NCBI GenBank assembly: GCA_949298505.1 | Contig: CASFWW010000014.1 | Span: forward strand, 49,633 to 113,632 | Reading direction: 5' to 3' | From: Ornithoclostridium sp949298505 | Lineage (GTDB): Bacteria; Bacillota; Clostridia; Christensenellales; UBA3700 | Length of the DNA: 64,000 nt | Shown: positions 9,576 to 17,995 of the stretch, piece after piece | Layout of the letters: every line of letters starts with the position of its first letter | How positions within the stretch are numbered: position 1 is the stretch's first letter | The notes under the pieces: model-generated | Told to the model about the DNA's origin: nothing | The model's input: only the letters and a program-made list of their open reading frames with translations | The model's database searches: none | Made by a program: the position numbers and the translations under genes

Positions 9576-10821
9576 TTTTTCTTCTCTCCTGTTCTATTTC
9601 CCTTTCCGCTCTATGAAGTTCAAACGTAAAATCTGTACGTCCGAGTTGCGTCTTAAACATACCGTTCAATAACATAGTGGCTCCTTTCAAAGCTCTCCTT
9701 CTGCTCTTTGCTTTCGCCTTTGCCACGCGTGTTGGCTTTCCTTGTTTAATGGAAAACCCTTTGATATTTTTAGCGACTCGTATAACGTAGTTTCCGAGAC
9801 GTGACCTCATGTCTTTTTTCAGATCTTCAATAACACGAATATTGTCCCAATTCGATACAGCCGTCGCTCTGAGTTCCTTCTGCTCAGGAAGATCTACACG
9901 TCTACCGTCAACATAAGCGAACTTGCTGTCTATCATCGCCTGACGTGCGAAATCTTCTTTCCTGGAAAGCTCTTTCTGCCATTCCGCATACGCTTTCATC
10001 AGCTGAGGATCCTTTGATATAACGAGATTTACGAGCTTGTCAACCTGGTTTCTCAGAGGTCTCATATTCTCGCTGTTGTAGCCAAGACGACCGTCTGCCG
10101 GCAAGCTCGAAGCAAGGCTGACGATTTCTTTCTCGACGTCTTTATCTTTAATCGACGTCGCGGTTTTCCCGACCGGGTAAGCGGCTTTGATTTTGTCTAT
10201 CAGTTTATCTCTTAACGTGTGCAGCTCGTGTCTGCGCTCGTCTAAATAAAGGTTAGAAGCAACGATCAGATTGTCGATCGCTTTTTGATTGATTTTTCCT
10301 TTTCTTGTGAAAGTTTTTTCGCCTTTTTTGATATAAATAGGCTCTTTCTCGAAGAAGGTAAAATGTATATGTCTGTGCTGAGTGTCGGTGTGTAACGACG
10401 CTACGAGCTCGATATTTTCTCTTTTCAGATGAGACTGATCTAACATTACGTTGAAAACGTCATGCAGATAGTCAATACACTGCTGTTTCGTTTGAAAACG
10501 CTTTGAATTTACATCGTCAAACGATATGAAGCCGTGCCAAATTATGGACTTCGTCGTGCTGATATTTGCTTTTATTCTTTCTACCTCTTCCCTAGATAAA
10601 ATTCCGCGCTGATTAAAAAGAACGTCGCCCTTAGACATATAGTCTTCATAGTCTTTGTGTTCTTGCGTTTTAACGCGATCTTCCATATAGGCTTTGTAGT
10701 TATAAGGTGCAGTCCAATTGTAATATGCGCGTTCCTGAGCGTGTGCCAAGCGCTGCTCGCTGCTACAACGTGCAGCGGGCTCGTGCGTGGTAAACGTCAT
10801 ATTAAACAAGACTGCCGGCAT
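9565..10821 (-). CDS. MobL-like relaxase (HUH endonuclease)
   Basis: 418 residues. The N-terminal half carries a W-x-G-x-I-S-F-D block (about residues 95-101) and the metal-binding cluster H-T-D-T-Q-H-R-H-I-H-F (about 165-175), which is the HUH-type motif of relaxases that nick oriT and stay bound to the DNA end. The C-terminal half is basic and helical. The overall pattern fits the MobL group of Firmicutes elements. It lies between an RHH protein and the coupling protein, directly next to a candidate oriT. The catalytic Tyr cannot be fixed by eye. Start supported by GAGGAG upstream. Confidence 0.82.
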   Translation of the reverse strand: MPAVLFNMTFTTHEPAARCSSEQRLAHAQERAYYNWTAPYNYKAYMEDRVKTQEHKDYEDYMSKGDVLFNQRGILSREEVERIKANISTTKSIIWHGFISFDDVNSKRFQTKQQCIDYLHDVFNVMLDQSHLKRENIELVASLHTDTQHRHIHFTFFEKEPIYIKKGEKTFTRKGKINQKAIDNLIVASNLYLDERRHELHTLRDKLIDKIKAAYPVGKTATSIKDKDVEKEIVSLASSLPADGRLGYNSENMRPLRNQVDKLVNLVISKDPQLMKAYAEWQKELSRKEDFARQAMIDSKFAYVDGRRVDLPEQKELRATAVSNWDNIRVIEDLKKDMRSRLGNYVIRVAKNIKGFSIKQGKPTRVAKAKAKSRRRALKGATMLLNGMFKTQLGRTDFTFELHRAEREIEQERRKNAK

Positions 10822-10824
10822 ACC

Positions 10825-11277
10825 TTACTTTCTCCTCTTTATTTCTTTATTGAGTTCGATTTCTATTTCAGACAAAAACGCAGGCTGTTCGCAAATAAGC
10901 CCGTTTTCGATTTCACTTGTTTCAATCTTCTTTCCCTCATGCTGCGCTTTCCATATCGTGTAGATTATTTGACAAAGCGTCTTTACTATCTGAATGTTGA
11001 CGGACAATTCATCGTGCGCTTCGAGCAAAGCGTTCAGCTTTTCGAGAGCAAGATCCATATCTGCACCATTACTCTTTTTGTGCTCATCAGCATACGCTTT
11101 TGCGTCAAAAGTACGTCTGTAAATATCCGTAACGCCGATATTCATCGCGGCGTTTGCAAGTTCGTTGAAACTTGAATAGTAACCTTTCGACAACAGAACG
11201 TCGACACGATGAATTGTTTCTTCATCGTAAAGTCGGACTTTCTTTTGGTTGTCTTTAATCGTAACTTTACTGTTCAT
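10825..11277 (-). CDS. Relaxosome accessory protein, ribbon-helix-helix type
   Basis: 150 residues. The N-terminus has a short strand (KVRLYD) followed by two helices with a Y-x-S-x-x-E-L turn, the layout of a ribbon-helix-helix DNA-binding domain; the rest is helical and charged. Such proteins bind oriT and help the relaxase. The gene starts right beside the candidate oriT, has AGAGGG five bases before ATG, and ends 3 bp before the relaxase start. It probably also controls its own promoter through the inverted repeats upstream. Function inferred from fold and position. Confidence 0.7.
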   Translation of the reverse strand: MNSKVTIKDNQKKVRLYDEETIHRVDVLLSKGYYSSFNELANAAMNIGVTDIYRRTFDAKAYADEHKKSNGADMDLALEKLNALLEAHDELSVNIQIVKTLCQIIYTIWKAQHEGKKIETSEIENGLICEQPAFLSEIEIELNKEIKRRK

Positions 11278-11690
11278 TTATACCCTCTAAAAATCGGTTT
11301 CCGATTTGTTTTCAACGAGTCCCAAACCTGGGACCGTTGACTTCGACGTGGGACCACTTTTTTATACTACGTATAAAGTGGTCGGAATTTTGAGAAAAAG
11401 TCCCACGTCCTTAACCTGCTTGCATATCATCGCGTCGCAAAGCAAGCGATGTCGCGCGTCAGCGCGAGCCCTTGTGTGTTTCATCGTTACCGTTTGCGGT
11501 AACAGATTTCGCGCGTCAGCGCGAACCTGTCTTTTGAGGATCCTTGTACGTGTCATCATAGATCTCCTTAGCCGTTTACCGGCCGCGCCCACCTGCGGTG
11601 GGAATGTGCACTACTCAGCGGCTCCGCCGCGTGGCGTCGGCAACCATAAAGGCAGCCGACGCCGGGTATCTCACAAGATAAAACGACGGG
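11278..11690. other. Candidate origin of transfer (oriT) with nested inverted repeats
   Basis: 413 bp without a convincing gene. Inverted repeats seen: 11291-11297/11301-11307; 11319-11324/11329-11334; a perfect outer pair 11345-11354/11400-11409 enclosing an imperfect inner pair 11352-11367/11371-11383; 11486-11492/11497-11503; 11588-11593/11597-11602; 11618-11622/11626-11630; 11633-11641/11655-11663. A 16-base near-palindrome recurs at 11452-11467 and 11509-11524. Nested repeats beside the accessory protein and relaxase genes are the usual sign of oriT. The nick site cannot be read. Confidence 0.65.
11452..11524. repeat. Direct pair of 16-base near-palindromes, 57 bp apart
   Basis: Identical copies at 11452-11467 and 11509-11524, each reading TCGCGC-GTCA-GCGCGA. 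A perfect 7-bp hairpin (11486-11503) lies between them. Likely protein-binding sites within oriT; inference. Confidence 0.75.
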
Positions 11691-14600
11691 TTATTTGCCG
11701 TTTTTACTACCGGAACCTGACTTTCCGCTACTCTTCGGACGTCTCCAAAAAGGACGTCTGCTGTAAACATTCGTATTCGAAGACACAACTTTATTTACGG
11801 TTCGATCGACATACTTATCGCCCTTCTCTGCGCGGTAAAGTCCGCTTTGAACGAAGAGACGTTTTACCTGATCAGAATCGTTAGAGCAACCGAACGCCAA
11901 CATCGATACAAGTCGATAGTCAGACTTTGAGTGGTCTCCGCAGACATCTTCTCCACCCCAAAGCCGGTCAAATTCGGATCCGCTTTTGGATCGGCGTAGC
12001 ATTGAAATGACTTCGTCGTCGGAGAGGCGATCTGACTGTTTGATATTGCGTTGAGATTGAGCAGTTTGCTGTTGTATCTTACGTTCTCCGAGACGACTTT
12101 TCAGTTCGCTTGCAAACTCTGAGTCGGGCGTATAAGTCGACAGATCCTTCTTGCCGTCGAGCGCATAACAATTTCCGGTCATCGAAATAAATTTGCCCGT
12201 CGAATAGTATTCAACATCTTCTTTGCTGCCTTCCACCGGCTCCGATCCTGGCACCGCTGCAATGCGATTATTCAAGTTGCCGACATCGCCCTTAAAGAAA
12301 ATATGTATTCCCGTTCCCGACGTGGATTTTTCCGCGTACGTATCTTTTGCCGACGCGACGATCTTCTGTGCAGCGTCGGAGATCTTCGTCAATTTACCGT
12401 CGACGTCTTTGCTTATACAGTGATCCAGGTCGACGCATTTTATCCCGGAATTTTCAGTCAGTACGAAAGTAACGCCTTCACAGCCGTTTTGACGAGCATA
12501 TTCTATCGCTTTGTCAAACGTCGTCCACGTTGTAGGATCGTTCACTTTCGCCCACTTACCTGTCGCTACATCGAGATTGACTTTCTTCTTTTTGCCGTCT
12601 TCTGAGTATGTTTTGAACACGCACCATTGCGGCAAAGCCTTCATTTCTGTCGGCACGTTATTTTCCAGGTTGTCTAACGTGCGCAGCTTCTTCTCTTGAT
12701 AGTATTTCAGTATCTTTTCGCGTTTCGCGTCTTCGGAATTGTTCATCTTTTCATTTACCTTTTCTTGAATAAAAGCATTTGCTTGATCAGCTTTTTTTAC
12801 TGCCTCAAAGAAATCGTCGGCTTTACAGCTTCTAAGCCAATCCTGTAAATACGCAGCGTGATTATCAAGCATTTTACCGTCTATCAGACTTACGGCTAAA
12901 TCCTGTTGCATAAACACCGATGTTAGCTCTGCTATAAGCTCCTCTTTTGCATAAGCCTCTGCGCCGAATTTACCGCTCAGATCACGCTTCAATCTCGTCT
13001 CGTGCCCACTTGCATGAGCCATTTCGTGAAAAGCAGTCGAATAAAGCTGCTGCAAACTCGTAAATTTTGACCTGGGCGGAAGATGTATTTCATCTGCCTG
13101 GATCGCATAATAGGCTTCATTCTTTGTGTCATACAGAATAGGACAAAAACTATTTGATAATACGTTTTCACACGCGACGTTTGCTTTGCTTTCATCAAGA
13201 AGCGGAGCATTATATTTTTCAAGACCTTCGACCTGTTCTCCATTAAAAACCGTGTACTGCCTGGACAACATTCTGATGTTCTTTTTGCAATAGTTTTCAA
13301 ACTCTTCGTCAGTTAAATCCTTTAACTGTTCACGGAGCTCTTTCCTTTCAACCATTTTCTTTTGATTGATGTCGTAAGAACTCCAAAGTTCTACTCGGCA
13401 ACCGTGTGAACCTTTTTTCACGCTGAGCCCCATTGCGTTCACTTGCTTGATCGTATAAAAACGCGGATCAGACCACCCGTTCGCCGCGATCGCAAACGTC
13501 AACAGAAATCTGTTTGCTCCGTTGTATTTCCGTCCGGTCTCTCCGTTCATCGGCAAAGCTGCCTGCGCAAAATGCGCCCAGGTCAAATTTCCATTCTGCA
13601 TACGTTCAATGAGTTCGTTTACGACAGCTTCCCTGTTCTTTTTCACATAATCTATTTTTTCTCTTTGTGCTACCGCATTTTCTACTGGCTCAGCAGACTC
13701 AGTATTCAAATTTTGAGAAGTAGCTTTTCGATGAGATTTATATTCTTCATCGACATAGCTTTGAGCCGCTTCGAGATTTGAAAAATTATAATGCCCCTGC
13801 GCCCACGTTCCGTCCTGGACATCGTACTTAAAGGCAACGACAAAGTCTTTTTCTCTCTGAATAATAGCTATGTCTTCGCCGCGAGTGCTTTTTTCGATTT
13901 TAACAACGGTATAGCCTTGTTTCGTTTTATGTCTGAAATCTTCCTTAATGTTTTCAGCTTCATCACTTTGTTGAGATTGCGTCTCTGCGTCAAGCATTTC
14001 TTTGTGCTGTATTTGCTGCATTTCAACTTCGACGTCAAAACCTCGAACTATGTCTGCGACCTGTTTTACCTCGTCTTGTGTCAGACCGTTGGTTGTAAAT
14101 CCCATAATATCTGTGGCTTCCAACACTACCCCGTTATTTGTTCTTTCATACAAACCTTCGATCGTTTTACCCTCTTTACCGATAAATCTGATTACATTTG
14201 TCCACTGTGGCAAGTTAGACGCCACCGCAGCCGAACTGCGTTTAAGATTTTCTTCTTCGACACTAAAATCCCTTTGATAGCCTATTTGTTTAAGGGCTTC
14301 TCTTAAAAGAAATTCGTTTGAAAACGGTAGTCTAAATTCAAGCTGATATTTTTCGATTGCCATTTCTCTTTCTTTCTCCTCGTCTCTTACAGTTTTTTTA
14401 ACTTTCTTTTCTTTTTTTGTGTTTTCACTGTTGACAAAAGCAAATGCTTTGCGTATAATAGTCTTAGAGTCAATAGTTGTTAAAACGTCGGGAAATCGGA
14501 TCCCGAGCTTCCCTGACAACTCTTGGCTTTTTTCTTTGTCATAATAAAGCAAACTGTCCTTTTCCAAGTTAGATTTAATAAAGTTTTCAAATTTATCTTT

Positions 14601-15044
14601 TCCGTAAACACTTGTTAGTATATTTGCTGGTGTTACTTTGTCATTTAATCGACCGCTTCCGTTTAATTTTATAGAACATATTATTGGACAATTTTTGTCG
14701 TCAATCTTATCTGTAACGACTACTATACTACTATTGGGTTTAGTAAGACTATCCATAATCATTACCGGATTCGATAGGATATTTGGCAATTGTTTAATTA
14801 TTTCTTTATCTATTCCGTGATAATTCAAATGAGGATTCGTGTTATCTGTTCCTATGCTCGCCTTCAAATGACTTGACGTAACAATAAGCGGCAAGTTTAT
14901 CGCACCAACTTCTTGCAAAATAGTCGGAGTTTGCATAATATACAAAAGTGTTCTTTCAGTAATCGCTCCTGCGGCTACTGCTTCCACTTGGGACGCGAAT
15001 GACTCTTCTGTATGCAACACTTTTTTATCATTCCGATCCGACAT
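11691..15044 (-). CDS. Polyvalent protein: MuF-C-like, ArdC-like, zincin and primase-polymerase domains
   Basis: 1117 residues. Order read: an N-terminal MuF-C-like region (about 20-195); a linker; an ArdC-type ssDNA-binding domain (about 460-630) with the G-x-Y-x-G-x-N-x-x-x-L pattern; a zincin with HEMAHASGH (His at 673) and a downstream E-E-L-x-A-E; a primase-polymerase domain (about 795-985) with DLD at 872-874, the S-G-x-G-x-H block near 910 and F-I-S-M-T-G; and a helical domain like that after the NrS-1 type polymerase. Such proteins travel with conjugating DNA and protect or prime it in the recipient. The start at 15044 has AGGA upstream and lies one base after the previous stop. Confidence 0.85.
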   Translation of the reverse strand: MSDRNDKKVLHTEESFASQVEAVAAGAITERTLLYIMQTPTILQEVGAINLPLIVTSSHLKASIGTDNTNPHLNYHGIDKEIIKQLPNILSNPVMIMDSLTKPNSSIVVVTDKIDDKNCPIICSIKLNGSGRLNDKVTPANILTSVYGKDKFENFIKSNLEKDSLLYYDKEKSQELSGKLGIRFPDVLTTIDSKTIIRKAFAFVNSENTKKEKKVKKTVRDEEKEREMAIEKYQLEFRLPFSNEFLLREALKQIGYQRDFSVEEENLKRSSAAVASNLPQWTNVIRFIGKEGKTIEGLYERTNNGVVLEATDIMGFTTNGLTQDEVKQVADIVRGFDVEVEMQQIQHKEMLDAETQSQQSDEAENIKEDFRHKTKQGYTVVKIEKSTRGEDIAIIQREKDFVVAFKYDVQDGTWAQGHYNFSNLEAAQSYVDEEYKSHRKATSQNLNTESAEPVENAVAQREKIDYVKKNREAVVNELIERMQNGNLTWAHFAQAALPMNGETGRKYNGANRFLLTFAIAANGWSDPRFYTIKQVNAMGLSVKKGSHGCRVELWSSYDINQKKMVERKELREQLKDLTDEEFENYCKKNIRMLSRQYTVFNGEQVEGLEKYNAPLLDESKANVACENVLSNSFCPILYDTKNEAYYAIQADEIHLPPRSKFTSLQQLYSTAFHEMAHASGHETRLKRDLSGKFGAEAYAKEELIAELTSVFMQQDLAVSLIDGKMLDNHAAYLQDWLRSCKADDFFEAVKKADQANAFIQEKVNEKMNNSEDAKREKILKYYQEKKLRTLDNLENNVPTEMKALPQWCVFKTYSEDGKKKKVNLDVATGKWAKVNDPTTWTTFDKAIEYARQNGCEGVTFVLTENSGIKCVDLDHCISKDVDGKLTKISDAAQKIVASAKDTYAEKSTSGTGIHIFFKGDVGNLNNRIAAVPGSEPVEGSKEDVEYYSTGKFISMTGNCYALDGKKDLSTYTPDSEFASELKSRLGERKIQQQTAQSQRNIKQSDRLSDDEVISMLRRSKSGSEFDRLWGGEDVCGDHSKSDYRLVSMLAFGCSNDSDQVKRLFVQSGLYRAEKGDKYVDRTVNKVVSSNTNVYSRRPFWRRPKSSGKSGSGSKNGK

Positions 15045-15045
15045 T

Positions 15046-15237
15046 TTAGTCTTCCTCACTCTGAACAATTATATCGACGTCTGGATATTCTTTTTTCAGT
15101 TCGTCATAAGTCAAAGGTACGAGATTTTCGCGCACCACCTCAGGCATAGACATATACTGATCGAACGTCAGAGTCGCTTTGTATTGATCGGAAAATCCGT
15201 CATACCTCTCCTTCCACTTGCTTTCACTTGTCATCAT
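15046..15237 (-). CDS. Small protein of unknown function (element)
   Basis: 63 residues, acidic C-terminus, no recognised motif. It overlaps the end of ssb by 14 bp and is followed at once by the polyvalent protein. The ATG at 15237 is ten bases after GGAG; a GTG at 15246 would sit inside that site and is less likely, and the next codon is also ATG. A role in the ssb/primase transfer module is suggested only by position. Confidence 0.55.
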   Translation of the reverse strand: MMTSESKWKERYDGFSDQYKATLTFDQYMSMPEVVRENLVPLTYDELKKEYPDVDIIVQSEED

Positions 15238-15553
15238 TGTTTTCACTCTCCTTTGTCGTAACGTAATTCAAAAACTCAATCTGAGGGGATTTTACGACTA
15301 ATTCTGCCCCCGGCGTTCCGTCTTTTTTTGTAAACGGTTTTACTTCTAAATTGCCGTAAAAATAGATCTTCGAACCTTTCTTCAATCTCTTTTTCACGGT
15401 TTCTGCATACCGATCCCAGGCTTCGAGCTTTACGAAGTTCAGAGACGTGTCGTCTCCTGCTGCAACGTAGATCTCTGCGACCTTCTTGTTGTCCTTGACA
15501 TCTTTCAAAATCACGTCTTTCGTCAGACGTCCCACTCCTTGAACTATGAACAT
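15224..15553 (-). CDS. ssb: Single-stranded DNA-binding protein (element copy)
   Basis: 109 residues with an OB-fold pattern: GRLTKDV at the N-terminus, F-V-K-L-E-A-W-D near 60, then LKKGSKIYFYGNLEVK. It is much shorter than chromosomal SSB (about 150-180) and lacks the usual D-D-x-I-P-F tail that binds partner proteins; it ends in an acidic Asn/Asp stretch instead. It probably coats transferred single strands. AGGAG precedes the ATG. Confidence 0.85.
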   Translation of the reverse strand: MFIVQGVGRLTKDVILKDVKDNKKVAEIYVAAGDDTSLNFVKLEAWDRYAETVKKRLKKGSKIYFYGNLEVKPFTKKDGTPGAELVVKSPQIEFLNYVTTKESENNDDK

Positions 15554-15581
15554 TTCTTTTCTCCTTTTCTCCTTTTTGTAT

Positions 15582-15908
15582 TTATAACGAATACAGATTT
15601 AACCAGGCTTTAAGAACGTCGACGTCTGCGGCAGACAAGCTCGCTTCGTTTTCACCGTCAACGCGAAAAAATACAGCCGGCCCGACAATAACGTCGTAGG
15701 CTCTGCCGTCAACAACGTTCATAAAATTCAGGGCTAAGCCGCTTAACTTGCCTTCTTCGTTGCAGTAAAACGCAAACAGCTGACGACCGATGTAGGTATG
15801 ACTTGCCTCAAAGTGTCCGCCAACGAGAGAGCGGATCTTCTCTGCTGTCGGATCGATCAGCTTTGTTTCCGGTTCTATTCCAGGTTTCTTATACAATACC
15901 TTGATCAT
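15582..15908 (-). CDS. DUF3846-type protein
   Basis: 108 residues. The start MIKVLYKKPG, a central L-V-G-G block and the end pattern G-P-x-x-F-x-R fit DUF3846, a family common in Firmicutes plasmids and conjugative elements and of unknown role. GAGGT lies before the ATG. It is the first gene of the series that runs through ssb to the polyvalent protein. Confidence 0.7.
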   Translation of the reverse strand: MIKVLYKKPGIEPETKLIDPTAEKIRSLVGGHFEASHTYIGRQLFAFYCNEEGKLSGLALNFMNVVDGRAYDVIVGPAVFFRVDGENEASLSAADVDVLKAWLNLYSL

Positions 15909-16240
15909 TTTCGTACCTCACAATATTCACAAAGAAAAGGCGGCTGCCGCTGTAACTGATGCTTTTCCTTACTACTGCACGTGTAATAGTTATTTTTCGC
16001 TTAGTTACTTTCTAGATACTTTTTACTTTTCTCTTGTGAAAATATAAATTATCTAGAATATATCTAGTTTATTGGGGGAAATTTTTTCCCCACCCAGAGC
16101 AAATTTTTCCCTACCGAGGAAATTATTTCACCCCCGGGGAAAATTTTTCCCCACCGGGGACTTTATGCTTTGCTGTAACAAAATTGACTTTTTCCCTGCC
16201 GGGGAAAAATTTTCCCCACCCTGCAATTTTGCCACTAAAA
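15909..16240. other. Non-coding stretch with repeat array and AT-rich leader
   Basis: 332 bp with no supported gene. The DUF3846-proximal half is AT-rich and holds three TATCTAG-like copies (about 16011, 16050, 16061); the other half is the GGGGAAA palindrome array. Promoter signals for DUF3846 probably lie here but no single pair stands out. Confidence 0.6.
16075..16221. repeat. Iteron-like array of GGGGAAA-TTTTCCCC palindromes
   Basis: Five units spaced about 20 bp apart begin near 16075, 16097, 16116, 16136 and 16201. The best copies read GGGG-A-rich/T-rich-CCCCACC and are themselves palindromic; the second and third copies are degenerate. Unit length and spacing fit iterons or a series of operator sites for the neighbouring HTH protein. 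The spacing is irregular before the last unit and there are no unique spacers, so this is not CRISPR. Confidence 0.75.
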
Positions 16241-16552
16241 TTACTTGTCCTTTTCAAAATTGATTGGAATTGCCTTATATTCGCAAAATTTAACATTATT
16301 GCGATATTCCTCAGTTTTCTCGATATAGCCTCTTTCTATGAGAGAAGAAATACAATTTCTGATATTCTTTTTTGTGGTATTTGTCCATTCCGCAAGATAA
16401 GAGTGGCTTCCTGTAAAACGCTGATCCTCAGTTTGCGAAAAGCCGTAAATTATTGCATAGACAAGTAATTCATTACCCTTCAAGTTAAGATCTGTAACCA
16501 TCCAACCGAGTATTGTAATATAACTTTCGCGCCGAACAAAATTTTTAACCAT
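16241..16552 (-). CDS. Helix-turn-helix protein, RepA N-terminal-like
   Basis: 103 residues. A winged-helix-like pattern (L-K-G-N-E-L-L-V-Y-A-I-I-Y-G-F-S; then S-x-x-Y-L-A-E-W-T-N-T-T-K-K-N-I) matches the N-terminal DNA-binding part of replication initiators in Firmicutes elements. The C-terminal part of a full initiator is absent, so it is a stand-alone DNA-binding protein or a short Rep. It lies next to the palindrome array, its likely target. AGAGGTGG lies four bases before ATG. Confidence 0.7.
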   Translation of the reverse strand: MVKNFVRRESYITILGWMVTDLNLKGNELLVYAIIYGFSQTEDQRFTGSHSYLAEWTNTTKKNIRNCISSLIERGYIEKTEEYRNNVKFCEYKAIPINFEKDK

Positions 16553-16578
16553 TTTCCACCTCTGAGCGTTTTTTGATG

Positions 16579-16665
16579 TAAGCGGACGTCTTTGTTTTGT
16601 GTGATGAGATAATCTGATAGGTCTTTGTGTTTAGAAGGGGGTAGACTGTTCAGGACGTCCGCTTA
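16579..16665. repeat. Perfect 12-bp inverted repeat at the element-chromosome junction
   Basis: 16579-16590 and 16654-16665 are exact reverse complements (core GCGGACGTC), 63 bp apart. They lie between the last element gene and the tRNA-Met terminator. They may be recombinase arm sites or the end of the element; no integrase gene is in view. Confidence 0.55.
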
Positions 16666-16699
16666 TTGGCTGTGTTGCTACTGTGGGAATTGAAGACAA

Positions 16700-16736
16700 T
16701 AAAAAAAGTGACAATTCCCTGATGAGAATTATCACT
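16700..16736 (-). terminator. Terminator of the tRNA-Met pair
   Basis: An 11-bp stem with one wobble pair (16707-16717/16726-16736) is followed on the minus strand by seven T. It lies 15 bp after the 3' end of the second tRNA. Confidence 0.85.
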
Positions 16737-16751
16737 TTCAAAAAAATTTTT

Positions 16752-16828
16752 TGGTAGCGGCGATCGGAGTCGAACCAATGACCTGCCGGGTATGAACCGG
16801 CCGCTCTAACCAACTAAGCTACACCGCC
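16752..16828 (-). tRNA. tRNA-Met (CAT), elongator
   Basis: Cloverleaf read in full: 7-bp acceptor with one G-T pair, GCTT/GAGC D stem, GCCGG/CCGGC anticodon stem with CAT, TTCGA T loop, encoded CCA. The normal pairing at position 1-72 separates it from the initiator next to it. A CAT tRNA-Ile type cannot be fully excluded. Confidence 0.93.
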
Positions 16829-16831
16829 AAA

Positions 16832-16907
<76 letters not shown>

Positions 16908-16936
16908 GCAAGCGTCGCGTTGCTTAATGCTGTCTT

Positions 16937-16965
16937 ATAATAAAATAAAATTCTCTTTTTGTCAA
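16937..16965 (-). promoter_or_regulatory. Promoter of the tRNA-Met pair
   Basis: On the minus strand TTGACA (16960-16965) and TATTAT (16937-16942) are 17 bp apart, some 30 bp ahead of the initiator tRNA. Confidence 0.85.
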
Positions 16966-17005
16966 GGAGATTGACAATATTTTTCAAAAATCAGACGCTT
17001 TTCCC

Positions 17006-17869
17006 TTATTTCGACGAGAGCCTGTATTTCAGATATCCTTCCGTATTGCTGGTCTCGCTGTTCACTATTTCTTTCGCGCCCAGGTAGTCCATTATACACA
17101 AAAGCCAGACCCCGCTGCACACGGCGATATCCTTACGCTTGGGTTCGAGTCCGACTATCTTATCTCTTTCGTCCATAGGGGTACGACGAACAAGATCTAT
17201 TATTTCTGCAATTCTTTCGCGGGATATGCTCCTGTGATGCAAAACTTTTTCGTCGTACGTTGCAAGCTTCGCGTCAATGCTCGCTATCGTTGAAGCGGAG
17301 CCGCCTATACAATACAATTTGTCAAACTTTACGCCCTTTACGCCGTATTCCTTTACCGCTTCGTCTCCGAACGCTTTAAGCGCTTTTATGTCCTCGCCGA
17401 AACTCTCTTTAAGCCTTACGCAACCCACGTGCAGACTTTTGCCGTATTTTATACCGTTTTCATCTCCAATCGCGAGTTCGGTCGAAGCTCCGCCGATATC
17501 GACAAGAGCAATAGTACCCGAAGTGTAAGCGCCCGAAAAGCCTATCTTCGCCTCGATCTCCCCGGAAACGACGTCGATACCTATGCCCTCTTTTTTCAGC
17601 ATCTCGACAAACTTTTCGCCGTTAGCCGCGCTCCTTACCGCCTCGGTGGCGAAAGCAAAAAAGCCGTCGCATTTTTCTCTGAGCGCTACGTCTCTGAACT
17701 TTATTATCGCAGCCGCAGTACGCTGCATCGCTGTTTCAGAGAGTACTCCGCTTTTATTCAGCCCTTCCGCCAGCCTTGTAATTTCCAGCATTCTCAAAAG
17801 AGCTTTTTGCCCGTCGCTTATCAACAGTCTTACGCTGTTCGATCCGATATCCACAACCGCATATTTCAT
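17006..17869 (-). CDS. Ppx/GppA-type phosphatase
   Basis: 287 residues, close to the short Firmicutes form made of the two actin-like ATPase domains only. Seen: phosphate loop DIGSNSVRLL at the start, FATEAVR-A near 75, and the second phosphate motif V-D-I-G-G-A-S-T-E-L near 123. Family members cleave inorganic polyphosphate or pppGpp; which one applies here is open. No ribosome site precedes the ATG; a -10 box lies seven bases before it, so the mRNA may be leaderless. It is a lone gene. Confidence 0.88.
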   Translation of the reverse strand: MKYAVVDIGSNSVRLLISDGQKALLRMLEITRLAEGLNKSGVLSETAMQRTAAAIIKFRDVALREKCDGFFAFATEAVRSAANGEKFVEMLKKEGIGIDVVSGEIEAKIGFSGAYTSGTIALVDIGGASTELAIGDENGIKYGKSLHVGCVRLKESFGEDIKALKAFGDEAVKEYGVKGVKFDKLYCIGGSASTIASIDAKLATYDEKVLHHRSISRERIAEIIDLVRRTPMDERDKIVGLEPKRKDIAVCSGVWLLCIMDYLGAKEIVNSETSNTEGYLKYRLSSK

Positions 17870-17876
17870 ATTTGAT

Positions 17877-17906
17877 ATTATATATTATTCTGTTACGGGG
17901 CGTAAA
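17877..17906 (-). promoter_or_regulatory. Promoter of ppx/gppA giving a probable leaderless mRNA
   Basis: Minus strand: TTTACG, 18 bp, TATAAT, then seven bases to the ATG. There is no purine-rich ribosome site between them. Confidence 0.7.
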
Positions 17907-17948
17907 GCGATAGATAAAAACAATTTTTATCAATTTCCGATTTTTTAG

Positions 17949-17977
17949 TTGACAATTTGCCTCGATTATATTATATT
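17949..17977 (+). promoter_or_regulatory. Promoter of tRNA-Glu
   Basis: TTGACA (17949-17954), 17 bp, TATATT (17972-17977), ending 18 bp before the tRNA. Confidence 0.85.
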
Positions 17978-17995
17978 GTAAAAGCAATTTTATGC

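Noticed and set aside
11306..11884. A 192-residue plus-strand frame across the oriT region
   Set aside because: It is low in normal composition, runs through many hairpins and into the polyvalent gene, and has no ribosome site.
16075..16221. CRISPR array
   Set aside because: Units are palindromic, uneven and lie nearly back to back without unique spacers; no cas gene is in the window.
16072..16263. A small Phe/Pro-rich frame over the GGGGAAA array
   Set aside because: Its sequence is only a translation of the palindromic repeats.
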